Notes: a model not told the origin generated them from the letters alone. DNA of 64,000 nucleotides from JAICMB01 sp035295125 (GCA_035295125.1 DATGJP010000088.1:1-64000), one strand, 5' to 3'. Shown: positions 33,835-42,671, numbered from the stretch's first letter. Translations and numbers: made by a program.

Positions 33835-36144
33835 TCAGCCTTTGAAACTCGGAAGGACCGAGGCACCGAAGTCTTCGTTTTCATCGATTAGGTCCTGTTC
33901 GTGCTCGTCTTCCTCGTCCGGTATCTCCACAATCTGTGTCGTGCATGGCGTCATGTCCATGACGCAGGAGGGGATCGTAAAGGAACTCATAAATCGAAGC
34001 AGGGGCGCCGCGAGAACTTTCAAAGTGGGCTCACACTCCGGAAGATAGGCGAATTGGGGATCTTCCATAAACTTGCGGATGCTGTGAAGCATACCTTCAG
34101 GAGGATCCTCGTAAACATCATCGTATAATGGTGCCACGCTGAGGGGCATGGCCAGCGCTTTTCTGAAACAAGGCGTCACGAGGGGATATTCGCCCTTCGA
34201 TTTCTCCGCGACTTTCTTAAAGAGCTCCACCGCACGTCTATGTGTCTCGCCTTTGGGTTTCACAATGAAAGGTCCCAACACGTTTGCTCCGGGGAGCAAG
34301 CGGCCGCACTGGATCGCCCCATTCGCGTTGCTGAACATGTGTTCGAACGTGAGGCGGCCTTCGGCGACCTCGTGGAGCATCATCAGGGTGGAAGGATACA
34401 TCGCGAGCGAGTGGCGGGTTTCGGCGATCAGGATGATGGAGAGAAGGTTGCAGACCGTTTCATAGCCAGTCATCTTGAAGCCCAGATCATCCAGATTCTT
34501 GACCGATTTCGACTTCTTGGATAACCAGAAGATATCGTCAAGTTCCAACTCCCCTTTGCTATTGATCCGGACGCCCTTAAGGAATGAGGTGTATTGAAGC
34601 CCCACATTCATTGATGTTTTCTTGAGCGTCTCGATTGAGGTGGGGTCGTTCTCGAGAACTCCCAGGATCAACTGGCCGAGTTGAGCATGTGCTGCCGATT
34701 TCGAACAAGCCTCCTTCGTTTCGATTTCCTGGCACAGGTTCAGAGTGAGACGTGCCATGTCCCGATACGACAGATCCAGGACCCGAAGCTGGCAATCTTT
34801 CAGAACTCCAAAGTCCTTTTCTACGATTTGGGGCGACTTCGTCACCAGGCATTGCATACGCGTAGTGCCGCTGCCGTCCCACGTTTTCGAATTCACCGCG
34901 ATGACCACGCATCCATCAAACTTGTAAAACGTCAGATGCTTGATCGGCATGCCGGTCTCCTTGTGGGTTGCCACAACGCGATTCCGGATATCAGCGCCAA
35001 TCGCCGTAGCTTTGAGCCAGCAGGCGTTATCCGTCATATCGACGATACAGTACGCGGGCAAATCGGCTGCTGTATACGTGGTTGCCGACGCGGATTTGTT
35101 CGAAAAGCGCTCCAATTCTTCCGACCATGATTCGCTAGCGCCTGACGAGGACAGGATCGGTGTGGTTCCGGTGACTTCGCCCTGCGCCTCCGCAAGCAGC
35201 ATGTCGTAGTCCCCTTTGAGGTCGCGGAGGATTCTCCGCATGACTGCGACGCAAACCCGCTTCGCCATCGGGGAAGCGCGTAAACCATTCACAATGGCAC
35301 CCAAGTAGCCGGAGTTTTTTAGCGCTGCAAACAACTCGCCGGGTTGAAGCTCTTGCGCGCATTCCGCGCCGCAGTCCAGAATTGCTTTCTGCACGGGGTC
35401 GCTTTCCGCCAGTGCCGCGAGCGCCTGGTCCCAGTCGGATCGGTATAGGTTTGGCAGATCGACAAGCACTGGAGTCTCGGTCTTGGCGCTAAACACGAGC
35501 GGCTTCTTCGGCCCGCTGAAACCCAGGCACGAAGGGAGCGGGAGGACGGCTGCTCCGAAAGTCCATTTCGGTATTTTGCCGGTCAGCACCATCGATTGAA
35601 TGGCCTCGGTGTAACCGGAGCACGGTGTGGTAGTGGTACTCGTGCTGGCCCGCGTGCTGGCATGCCTGTTCACATGAGCGCTGCACACCGGGTTCATACA
35701 TGTTTCGCAAATGACTGTCTTCTGAGGATTGCCCTTGCAGACAAAGCAGACATTCAGCGTCGGATCTCTGAAGCGATTTCCTCCACAGTTGACGGGCTGC
35801 ATGACGGTCGTTGTGGTGGCGACGTTATGATTCCTCAGATGCGCTTCGCAGTAAGCTTTGCCGCAACTGGGGCACATCGCCTTCGGAGCGCTGGAGCAGT
35901 AACCGTTGTGGTTGCATGCACGGCAGGGATGACTGCTTTTGTCCCTGTGATCGGCGCAATAACCGCGCATGCAGTAGCCGCAACCCCCAATAGTCCACTT
36001 CAAACATCCGGGATAACGGCACCGACCGCAATAATGTCCCGCCCTATGGCTGTTGCAATACATGCGATGACACGTTTCGCACGTCGACGTGGATTGCATC
36101 GAGCAGGGGTCATAAGCGCAGTTGACGACCGTCGATCCGAGCAT
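33835..36144 (-). CDS. Large protein with N-terminal array of AN1-like zinc fingers, function unknown
   Basis: 769 residues from ATG 36144, which overlaps the stop of the upstream gene as ATGA; a TTG nine codons earlier is the alternative. Residues 9-150 hold at least 25 Cys and many His. A unit C-x2-C-x4-C-x2-H-x3-6-H appears four times: CETCHRMYCNSHRAGH, CGYCMRGYCADHRDKSSH, CPSCGKAYCEAHLRNH, CETCMNPVCSAHVNRH. This equals the second half of AN1 zinc fingers, which in eukaryotes occur in ubiquitin-linked stress proteins. The middle and C-terminal ~600 residues are soluble, without TM, and unlike any family I know; the very end is acidic (PDEEDEHEQDLIDENEDFG). No signal peptide. Possibly an effector or a conflict protein; not determined. 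Confidence 0.8.
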   Translation of the reverse strand: MLGSTVVNCAYDPCSMQSTSTCETCHRMYCNSHRAGHYCGRCRYPGCLKWTIGGCGYCMRGYCADHRDKSSHPCRACNHNGYCSSAPKAMCPSCGKAYCEAHLRNHNVATTTTVMQPVNCGGNRFRDPTLNVCFVCKGNPQKTVICETCMNPVCSAHVNRHASTRASTSTTTTPCSGYTEAIQSMVLTGKIPKWTFGAAVLPLPSCLGFSGPKKPLVFSAKTETPVLVDLPNLYRSDWDQALAALAESDPVQKAILDCGAECAQELQPGELFAALKNSGYLGAIVNGLRASPMAKRVCVAVMRRILRDLKGDYDMLLAEAQGEVTGTTPILSSSGASESWSEELERFSNKSASATTYTAADLPAYCIVDMTDNACWLKATAIGADIRNRVVATHKETGMPIKHLTFYKFDGCVVIAVNSKTWDGSGTTRMQCLVTKSPQIVEKDFGVLKDCQLRVLDLSYRDMARLTLNLCQEIETKEACSKSAAHAQLGQLILGVLENDPTSIETLKKTSMNVGLQYTSFLKGVRINSKGELELDDIFWLSKKSKSVKNLDDLGFKMTGYETVCNLLSIILIAETRHSLAMYPSTLMMLHEVAEGRLTFEHMFSNANGAIQCGRLLPGANVLGPFIVKPKGETHRRAVELFKKVAEKSKGEYPLVTPCFRKALAMPLSVAPLYDDVYEDPPEGMLHSIRKFMEDPQFAYLPECEPTLKVLAAPLLRFMSSFTIPSCVMDMTPCTTQIVEIPDEEDEHEQDLIDENEDFGASVLPSFKG

Positions 36145-36503
36145 CAGGAGATCACTCGCGCCTCCGCCCAATCGATGGAGGTGGTCTTGACCAGCATGAT
36201 GCGGACGCGGTCTTCGGGCGGGATCGCTACATTACGCAGCCAGTGGTCGATGGAACTTTGCGTGTAGAAGGCCGGGTTGATCTCGATCATGGCGGAGGCG
36301 AACCAGGCCGCGGAAGTGAAGTCGAAGAGCCCGTAATAGCGGGCGATTTGAATGGCCTTCCAGGTCAGTAAATCAAGCGTACTTTCGTCGTGCCGCGAAC
36401 ACGAGTCCGGATGGCTGTCCAAAACATGTTGACGAACCCGATTGAAGAAGCGCGCATCCGAAATCGTTGCGATTTGCTGCATCTGCGTGCTGCGGATCAC
36501 CAT
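36144..36503 (-). CDS. Small soluble protein resembling T6SS/polymorphic-toxin cassette accessory proteins
   Basis: 119 residues. The order IRSTQMQQI at the start, FFNRVRQHVLDSHPD, then IARYYGLFDFTSAAWFASAMIEINPAFY and SSIDHWLRN recalls a family I know from cassettes with PAAR, VgrG or effector genes in Proteobacteria (xxISxxQMxxF ... ARxYGL ... GPxFD ... WL). I cannot search, so the match is by pattern only. The stop overlaps the start of the zinc-array gene (ATGA), so both are made together. No Shine-Dalgarno is clear before the ATG. Confidence 0.65.
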   Translation of the reverse strand: MVIRSTQMQQIATISDARFFNRVRQHVLDSHPDSCSRHDESTLDLLTWKAIQIARYYGLFDFTSAAWFASAMIEINPAFYTQSSIDHWLRNVAIPPEDRVRIMLVKTTSIDWAEARVIS

Positions 36504-37022
36504 AATGATGGGTGATAACCATCATATCCCAGGAATTCGCGTTTTTGAGAGAGGCTGGCGAACTGGGTTTTGTGGCAAACCCTAGTCACTTTCACCGAAA
36601 ATACGCGCCGACGTGTGTCGAAGTGGCCGGCTGCGCGTTGTGAAATGGTGGCGCGGCGGTTTCGCCTGTCTTTGGACCGCACCGGGAACGTAGAGGAGAA
36701 ACCGCTTGCGCCACGCATTGTTTTTCCCATTTTCGTGGATCGGCGGTCCATCGCCGCACAGCCGGAAGACTATGCGTGGGGCGCAATGCAGTAACGCCGG
36801 CTTTAGCCCAATGCCACTGAGTTGAGAGTAAGGCAGGATTGCATCCCTGCACGCCGGTTTGTTACCGGTGCTTGTCGAGGCATTTCGAGGTGGTGAAGGC
36901 GGGTTTCAAAACCCGACGCAGGTTGTAAACCTGCCTTTCATCCGCTGCGCCCGGTCCCACTTTCCGGGAAAACTAACTGGCATTGGACTTTGGGCCGGCC
37001 GTGGGGCAGCCTGCAAGGCTGC
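36504..37022. repeat. Composite cluster of hairpin repeats, copy R4
   Basis: This gene-free 520-base stretch holds several repeat modules in a row. Hairpins seen: GGCG/CGCC at 36655-36666; CCGGT/ACCGG at 36854-36868; CGGGTTT/AAACCCG at 36900-36915; GCAGGTT/AACCTGC at 36918-36934; GCAGCC/GGCTGC at 37006-37022. Modules shared with other sites include ACCGGGAACG (36681) and the text around CGCCGGCTTTAGCCCAATGC and GTAAGGCAGGATTGCATCC (36795-36846), which match 58582-58638 and 55481-55499. No coding frame here looks real. Confidence 0.75.
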
Positions 37023-37032
37023 GATTCCGTCG

Positions 37033-37293
37033 TTACGAGCGGTCCGGCGGCCGCTTCGGAAAGTTCGCGACGACGCGAACTCGTGACTGCGAAACCACGT
37101 CAACGACGGACGGTCCGGCATCTTTTGCGGCAAGGAGAACCATTCGCTCCGCTTCGCACGCATCGAGGATTGCTGCGGCAATACGATCCTGGAGTTCGAG
37201 TATCGAGACGTTCTCGAAAGACTCCACGACCTCGCGCGCACGCCTCTGCGCTTCTTCTGCCGTCATAAGCTCATAGTAACCGCTCTCGCTCAT
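37033..37293 (-). CDS. Small protein of unknown function
   Basis: 86 residues from ATG 37293 (the frame also runs upstream to a TTG at 37332). Mostly helical with charged residues (EEAQRRAREVVESFENVSILELQDRIAAAILDACEAERMVLL), ending with a basic PKRPPDRS tail. No family recognised and no clear Shine-Dalgarno. Supported mainly by codon texture and amphipathic helices, so only moderately sure. Confidence 0.5.
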   Translation of the reverse strand: MSESGYYELMTAEEAQRRAREVVESFENVSILELQDRIAAAILDACEAERMVLLAAKDAGPSVVDVVSQSRVRVVANFPKRPPDRS

Positions 37294-37417
37294 CGCCGGC
37301 GAAGACAATTTACTTGAGTACAGTTTGGACAAACCGCGCGGGCAATAAGCTCACCGCTGACCGCCTTGCGGCTGACAGGTATAGTGCACGAATACCGGAA
37401 ATGGTGCACTTAGTACG

Positions 37418-37798
37418 CTAAGCGGCGCGGTACTCGTGCATCATCTCGCGCCAGGCCGGCGCTCCTCCCAGGATTTGCACGATCGCAACGCCAACAATAC
37501 ATCCCGGTGTATTCGAATACTCCCGGTCGCGTGCATTTCGCACTTCGCAAACGAGACGGCAGCCTTCCACTTGCACCTCAATAAGTGTGCCCACATCGAA
37601 AAAACGGTGACATGTGAACGCCAGACCCCCTTCCGAGATATCGATAACGATCGCTCTATCGCCGAAACCTTCTGAACTTTCCAATGGCATTATTTGAGCA
37701 ACGAAGTTTGCCCGGAGTCTCGGCTCGCGCCGTCGTTCCACACCGTGCGTCGGCATTTCCTGTCCCAACGAATTCATCGCTCTCATCCTCGCTACCAC
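37418..37798 (-). CDS. PilZ-domain protein
   Basis: 126 residues. The PilZ c-di-GMP signature is visible: ERRREPRLRANFVAQI (RxxxR) near residue 21-36 and VIDISEGGLAFTC (D/NxSxxG) near 51-63, followed by beta strands to the end. Such single-domain proteins bind c-di-GMP and relay it to partners in motility or exopolysaccharide control. Its start lies within the end of the next PilZ gene upstream (7-base overlap), so they are a tandem pair. Confidence 0.85.
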   Translation of the reverse strand: MVARMRAMNSLGQEMPTHGVERRREPRLRANFVAQIMPLESSEGFGDRAIVIDISEGGLAFTCHRFFDVGTLIEVQVEGCRLVCEVRNARDREYSNTPGCIVGVAIVQILGGAPAWREMMHEYRAA

Positions 37799-38220
37799 GA
37801 TTCACTGCTGTTCACGAGTTTCAGGATCTGTTCGCCCGCGAGACGGGCAGATGTGCCGTTGCGGCTGATGATTCCTGTGATTTCGATACCACTTTCGAAC
37901 CCGCCGTAGATCTTGTTCGAGTACCGTGCGTTGCCGAATACTACCAGGCCGGGCAACTTGATGCGTACTGCTGAACTTCGGTCGATGAGAGTGGTGGATC
38001 GGAGCTGCAATCCGCAAGCGGACAACTCCCGCACGATCGCGTGAACCGGGGGAATGGGACGGCCGCTAATGGCAACCTCCGCTGGCAGGCTGCATTCGAC
38101 TCTCGGTTCCCAGCGTCGTTCCATCGGTTGGGTCGAACGATCCTCCGTTTTCTTCACAGCCTCATTGGCGCTCATCTCTGACGTCTTAAGCACGGATCGG
38201 GCCATTGGAGAATCGATCAT
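37792..38220 (-). CDS. PilZ-like domain protein, second copy
   Basis: 142 residues. RRWEPRVECSLPAEVAI near residue 35 and VRELSACGLQLRS near 63 occupy the two PilZ motif positions; the second motif reads ELSACG instead of D/NxSxxG, so c-di-GMP binding is uncertain. The N-terminal 30 residues are a charged extension. It is upstream of and overlaps the first PilZ gene. Sequence identity between the two looks low, so they are not a recent duplication. Confidence 0.72.
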   Translation of the reverse strand: MIDSPMARSVLKTSEMSANEAVKKTEDRSTQPMERRWEPRVECSLPAEVAISGRPIPPVHAIVRELSACGLQLRSTTLIDRSSAVRIKLPGLVVFGNARYSNKIYGGFESGIEITGIISRNGTSARLAGEQILKLVNSSESW

Positions 38221-38688
38221 GCCTGAGGAAGATTAAGAGAATTGCGTGACCAAACACATATGAGCGAACCAACAGGCAGCAACGATTATTCTCAATACGA
38301 ACAAAATCGGCAATAAGGCGAATGGGTGGGTGCTTCTATGGGTCCGATTGGGTGAATTCACGCACAGCCTCCAATCCAGGTCACTCTTGCCCCGCCAACT
38401 GGTGCAACATGCTGTGACTCTGGTCCGTCGGACACATCTCCAGCCGCCATCAGATGTCCTTTCTCGATGCCTTCATCTGTTGAAGCGATGAAAGCGCCCG
38501 TACTGTGCCGAGCTTGGAGAACTGGTTCAGGTGGTTAGCGAAGAATCACCATGCATAGAACACTCTCCGTTGAAGTGATCGTAGTATGAGAGGCATTATG
38601 TGCCGTGGACGCAGGATTTGATGCGAACGCGAGTAGAGTATATGTACAGAGAAAAGTTTTGCATTACTTTTGGTGTAAAACGATACTC
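38221..38688. other. Gene-free stretch
   Basis: About 470 bases between the PilZ pair and the AAA ATPase, divergent on both sides. I see no gene, repeat copy or terminator. The bases just before 38689 are AT-rich for this genome (TTTTGCATTACTTTTGG), as expected for a promoter, but no clear -35/-10 pair stands out. Confidence 0.4.
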
Positions 38689-39225
38689 ATGAGAAGGTTT
38701 ATCATCACCGGCGCGCCGGGTGCAGGTAAAACCGCGATCATCCGTCAGTTGGAACTCGATGGTTTCAGCGTCGTCGAAGAGGCCGCCACCGCGGTCATTG
38801 CCGCCGCGCACGCCCGCGGAACGGAGGAGCCCTGGGCGCATCCCTGGTTCATCGATGTAATCGCCGGTCTGCAACGGGACCGCCAGGTTCGGGCGTCTTA
38901 TCAACCCGATGAGGTTCAGTTTCACGATCGTTGCGCGGTATGTACCGCGGCCTTAGCAGTCTACCTGGGTTACCCCTTCTCTCCCGTTCTTGCCGCTGAA
39001 CTGCAGCGCATCAAGGCAGAACGTATCTACCAGAAGCGGGTCTTCTTCATTCGCAGTCTTGGCTTTGTCACGCCCACCGAAGCGCGCCGGATCAGCTTTG
39101 AAGAGACGGTTCGCTTTGAGAAAATTCACGAAGAGACGTACCGGGACTTAGGCTTCGACCTGATCCCAATCGAACCGGGAAGCCTGCAGGAACGGGTCAG
39201 CAGAATCAAAGCGTCAATTCGATAG
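38689..39225 (+). CDS. AAA-type ATPase/kinase of the AAA_28 group
   Basis: 178 residues from ATG 38689, the start fitting the family; the frame is open 28 codons further up without a family match. Walker A is ITGAPGAGKTAII at the N-terminus; then VVEEAATAVI, FHDRCAVCTAALAVYLG and FEKIHEETYRDLGFDLIPIEPGSL at the end, as in AAA_28 proteins (small P-loop NTPases, some thought to phosphorylate or bind small molecules). No partner gene is adjacent. Function unknown. Confidence 0.85.
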   Translation: MRRFIITGAPGAGKTAIIRQLELDGFSVVEEAATAVIAAAHARGTEEPWAHPWFIDVIAGLQRDRQVRASYQPDEVQFHDRCAVCTAALAVYLGYPFSPVLAAELQRIKAERIYQKRVFFIRSLGFVTPTEARRISFEETVRFEKIHEETYRDLGFDLIPIEPGSLQERVSRIKASIR

Positions 39226-39241
39226 CCGAAACGGGCTATTT
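39222..39241 (+). terminator. Short terminator-like hairpin overlapping the ATPase stop
   Basis: ATAGCC (39222-39227) pairs with GGCTAT (39234-39239) with a six-base loop and is followed by TT and C-rich bases. The T-run is short, so this is a weak call. Confidence 0.35.
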
Positions 39242-39319
39242 CCCGGCCCTGGCGATAACGAGCTTGCGGGCCGCCAACTTGACAACGCATCAAACAATTC
39301 GATACCGTCACGTATCGCA

Positions 39320-40102
39320 ATGTCCTCTATCGACGTTCCTCTCCAGCGTGGGAGGTTTGGCCAGACAGCGCGGCGCGATTCTTGGTGGGTTCAGCCGCTG
39401 CTCACTTTCCTGGGACTCTCAGCTTTCATCGTTTATGCGACATGGGGCGCGCTCCAGGGCAATCACTATATATATGGACCGTACCTCTCGCCGTTCTATT
39501 CGCCGCTCATCTTCGGCGCTCCCGGCGAACATGCCTGGCTAAGCTCGCGCCCCGACTTCATCCCCGCATGGGTCAGCGCGGCGATGCTGATCTTGTGGGC
39601 GCCCGGCGGCTTTCGCGTTACCTGCTATTACTATCGCGGCGCCTACTACAAGGCATTCTGGGCCGATCCGCCGTCCTGTACTGTGGGTGAGCCGCGCAAG
39701 AAGTACCTCGGCGAACGCTACTTTCCGCTGATCCTGCAGAACATTCACCGCTACTTCCTCTATCTCGGTCTCATCTTCATCGGCTTGCTGCTGCATGACG
39801 CCTGGAAAAGCTTTCACTTCGAAGACGGCTTCGGCATTCGTGTCGGGTCGCTCGTGCTGCTGGTAAACGTGATCCTCCTGGGCTGCTACACCTTCAGTTG
39901 TCATTCGCTGCGGCACATCGTCGGCGGCGTGCTCGACCGTCTCTCGGGTCATCCCATCCGAAAAACCGCCTACGACTGCGTTTCCTGCCTCAATCGCCGC
40001 CACATGGCGTTTGCGTGGTCCAGCTTGTTCTGGGTGGCGTTCTCCGATCTGTACGTAAGGATGTGTTCTATGGGCATCTGGACGGATTGGAGAATCCTGT
40101 AA
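39320..40102 (+). CDS. Succinate dehydrogenase membrane subunit (SdhC-like, Sdh1 type)
   Basis: 260 residues with about five hydrophobic spans (VQPLLTFLGLSAFIVYATWGAL; WVSAAMLILWAPGGF; HRYFLYLGLIFIGLLLH; LVLLVNVILLGCYTFSCHSL; MAFAWSSLFWVAFSDLYV). Several His in or next to spans (HRYF, LLHDAW, CHSLRHIVGG) could bind heme. Size and its place directly before sdhA and sdhB match the single membrane subunit of the actinobacterial Sdh1-type complex (such as mycobacterial Rv0249c). It would anchor the enzyme and pass electrons to quinone. Its stop overlaps the sdhA start (TAATG). Confidence 0.82.
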   Translation: MSSIDVPLQRGRFGQTARRDSWWVQPLLTFLGLSAFIVYATWGALQGNHYIYGPYLSPFYSPLIFGAPGEHAWLSSRPDFIPAWVSAAMLILWAPGGFRVTCYYYRGAYYKAFWADPPSCTVGEPRKKYLGERYFPLILQNIHRYFLYLGLIFIGLLLHDAWKSFHFEDGFGIRVGSLVLLVNVILLGCYTFSCHSLRHIVGGVLDRLSGHPIRKTAYDCVSCLNRRHMAFAWSSLFWVAFSDLYVRMCSMGIWTDWRIL

Positions 40103-41916
40103 TGGCGGAGTACGACACGATCGAACACGATGTTCTGATAGTGGGAGCCGGCGGCGCTGGGCTCCGCGCTGCCATTGCGGCTTCCGCTGCAGGAGTCCGT
40201 GTTGGGGTCGTCACCAAGTCACTCCTTGGCAAAGCCCACACGGTAATGGCCGAGGGCGGCGTCGCAGCCGCGATGGGCAACGTCGACGACCGCGACAACT
40301 GGCGCGTCCATTTCGCGGATACCATGCGGGGAGGCCAGTATCTCAACAACCCTCGTATGGCCGAGTTGCACGCCAAGGAAGCCCCCGACCGCGTGCGCGA
40401 ATTGGAAGCCTGGGGCGCGCTGTTCGATCGCACCAAAGACGGCCGCATCCTGCAGCGCAACTTTGGCGGCCATAAGTATCCGCGGCTGGCGCACGTCGGC
40501 GACCGCACCGGCCTCGAAATGATCCGCACGCTGCAGGATCACGGCATCCACCAGGGCATCGACGTGCACATGGAATGCACCATCGTGACCCTGCTCAAGG
40601 ATGGCGACCGCGTGATCGGGGCATTCGCCTACGATCGCGAGCGCGGCCGTTTCAAGGTCTTCCATTCGAAGGCGGTCGTCCTTGCGACTGGCGGTATTGG
40701 CCGCGCTTTTAAGGTCACGAGCAACAGTTGGGAGTACACCGGCGATGGACACTCGCTCGCCTACCACGCGGGCGCAACGCTAAAGGACATGGAGTTTGTG
40801 CAGTTCCATCCCACAGGAATGGTCTGGCCGCCCAGCGTCCGGGGCATCCTCGTCACCGAAGGCGTGCGCGGCGAAGGTGGAGTGCTGAAGAACAAGGACG
40901 GTAAGCGCTTCATGTTCGACGACGTGCCGGCCAACTATCGCAAGCAGACCGCCGACAACCCCGAAGAGGGCTGGCGTTACACCCAGGGCGACAAGAATGC
41001 CCGGCGCCCACCGGAGCTTCTGACGCGCGACCACGTGGCTCGCTGCATCGTTCGCGAGGTTCGGGAAGGGCGGGGAAGTCCGCACGGCGGCGTGTATCTC
41101 GACATCGCCTGGATCAAGGAAAAGCTGCCCAACGCGGCCGAACACATCAAACGTAAGCTGCCGAGTATGTATCACCAGTTCAAGCAACTCGGCGACATCG
41201 ACATCACGCAGGAACCAATGGAAGTCGGCCCGACCACGCATTACATGATGGGCGGTGTCGACGTCAACGGCGATACCCAGATGTCCGATGTGCCGGGTCT
41301 CTTTGCGGCGGGTGAATGCGCCGCCGGATTGCACGGCGCCAATCGTCTGGGCGGTAATTCGCTTTCGGACCTGCTCGTATTCGGCAAGCTGGCCGGAGAC
41401 AACGCTGGCCGCTTTGCAAAAGACCATGGCGCCGGCAAGATCAACCCCGACCAGGTGAACGAAGCCGCCGAATGGGCGCTCTCGTTCTTCGAACGCCACG
41501 GCAACGGCGAAGGTCCTTACCAGATCCAGCACGCGCTTCAAGACATGATGCAGACGAAAGTCGGCATTGTCCGGCGCGGTGAGGAGATCGAGGAAGCTCT
41601 CGCGGGATTGCATGATCTTTGGAAAAGAGCTGAGAACGTCGGTGTCCCAGGAAATCGCGAGTATAATCCGGGCTGGCACACCGCCATGGACCTTCGGAAC
41701 ATGCTGACGATCTCCGAAGCGATCGCGCGGGCCGCGATGGAACGGAAGGAAAGCCGTGGCGCCCATTTCCGCGACGATTATCCTGAGAAAGACGAAACCT
41801 TCGGAACCTTTAACCTCATCATTAAGAAAGGAAGCGACGGAAGCATGCAGGTCAGCCGCGAACCGCTCATCCCATTAACTCCCGCATTGCGCCAGGTGAT
41901 CGAGGAAATGCAATGA
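40102..41916 (+). CDS. sdhA: Succinate dehydrogenase/fumarate reductase flavoprotein subunit
   Basis: 604 residues from ATG 40102. FAD motif VLIVGAGGAGLRAAIAA; the covalent-FAD histidine is in GKAHTVMAEGGVAAAMG; substrate-site parts are FVQFHPTGM, VTEGVRGEGG, HYMMGGVDV and GANRLGGNSLSDLLVFG. It oxidises succinate to fumarate at the membrane face. The frame continues upstream, but that part overlaps the sdhC-like gene. Second gene of a tightly overlapping operon. Confidence 0.95.
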   Translation: MAEYDTIEHDVLIVGAGGAGLRAAIAASAAGVRVGVVTKSLLGKAHTVMAEGGVAAAMGNVDDRDNWRVHFADTMRGGQYLNNPRMAELHAKEAPDRVRELEAWGALFDRTKDGRILQRNFGGHKYPRLAHVGDRTGLEMIRTLQDHGIHQGIDVHMECTIVTLLKDGDRVIGAFAYDRERGRFKVFHSKAVVLATGGIGRAFKVTSNSWEYTGDGHSLAYHAGATLKDMEFVQFHPTGMVWPPSVRGILVTEGVRGEGGVLKNKDGKRFMFDDVPANYRKQTADNPEEGWRYTQGDKNARRPPELLTRDHVARCIVREVREGRGSPHGGVYLDIAWIKEKLPNAAEHIKRKLPSMYHQFKQLGDIDITQEPMEVGPTTHYMMGGVDVNGDTQMSDVPGLFAAGECAAGLHGANRLGGNSLSDLLVFGKLAGDNAGRFAKDHGAGKINPDQVNEAAEWALSFFERHGNGEGPYQIQHALQDMMQTKVGIVRRGEEIEEALAGLHDLWKRAENVGVPGNREYNPGWHTAMDLRNMLTISEAIARAAMERKESRGAHFRDDYPEKDETFGTFNLIIKKGSDGSMQVSREPLIPLTPALRQVIEEMQ

Positions 41917-42671
41917 GCGATACGGCGACCTTCCGCATCTGGCGCGGTGACCGCGCTACCGGCGCTTTTCAGGACTATAAGTCCGCTGTCAGCTCCGGCA
42001 TGGTGGTCCTCGATGCCGTCCACCAGATCCAGGCGGAGCAGGCCAACGACCTTGCGGTCCGCTGGAACTGCAAAGCCGGTAAATGCGGGTCGTGCTCGGC
42101 CGAAATCAACGGCATGCCCAAGCTGATGTGCATGACGCGGCTGAACACGCTGCCCCTCGATCAGCCCGTCACCATCGAGCCGATGAAGGCCTTCCCGAAA
42201 GTGCGGGATCTCGTGACGGACGTCTCCTGGAACTTCGAAGTCAAGAAACGGATCAAGAAGTTTAAGCCGCGGAAGCCAGACGCGCCGGACGGAACCTGGC
42301 GCATGGCGCAGGAAGACGCCGACCGTGTGCAGGAGTTCCGCAAGTGCATCGAGTGCTTCCTCTGCCAGGACGTCTGCCACGTTCTGCGCGACCATCACCT
42401 GCACGACGAGTTCATTGGGCCGCGCTTCTTCGTCTACACCGCGGCGTTGGAAATGCAGCCCCTCGACGTGGACGATCGTATTCCGGATCTGCGAAAACAG
42501 TTCGGAATCGGCTACTGCAACATCACCAAGTGCTGTACCAAAGTCTGCCCGGAAAGCATCACGATCACCGACAACGCCATCATTCCCCTGAAGGAGCGTG
42601 TGGTGGACCGCTACTTCGATCCCCTTACGAAGCTGTTCCGCATGTTTGGAGGGAAAGGAAATGCAGTTTAA
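41913..42671 (+). CDS. sdhB: Succinate dehydrogenase iron-sulfur subunit
   Basis: 252 residues, start overlapping sdhA stop (ATGA). The [2Fe-2S] ferredoxin-like cysteines are CKAGKCGSCSAEINGMPKL followed by MC; the C-terminal clusters use CIECFLCQDVCHV and CNITKCCTKVCPE. It carries electrons from FAD to the membrane subunit. The C-terminal part overlaps the start of the TPR-like gene, again a sign of one transcript. Confidence 0.95.
   Translation: MSDTATFRIWRGDRATGAFQDYKSAVSSGMVVLDAVHQIQAEQANDLAVRWNCKAGKCGSCSAEINGMPKLMCMTRLNTLPLDQPVTIEPMKAFPKVRDLVTDVSWNFEVKKRIKKFKPRKPDAPDGTWRMAQEDADRVQEFRKCIECFLCQDVCHVLRDHHLHDEFIGPRFFVYTAALEMQPLDVDDRIPDLRKQFGIGYCNITKCCTKVCPESITITDNAIIPLKERVVDRYFDPLTKLFRMFGGKGNAV

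Noticed and set aside
36497..36852. Minus-strand frames over the hairpin cluster
   Set aside because: They run through the repeat modules and lack any protein-like pattern.
36504..37022. CRISPR array
   Set aside because: The hairpins differ in sequence and spacing, with no constant repeat and spacer pattern and no cas gene in the window.
38260..38316. 18-codon frame starting MSEPTGSNDY
   Set aside because: No ribosome site, no conservation evidence and not in a peptide-gene context.
40780..41766. Minus-strand open frame of 328 codons inside sdhA
   Set aside because: Complete overlap with a certain gene; high-GC codon usage leaves the opposite frame open by chance.
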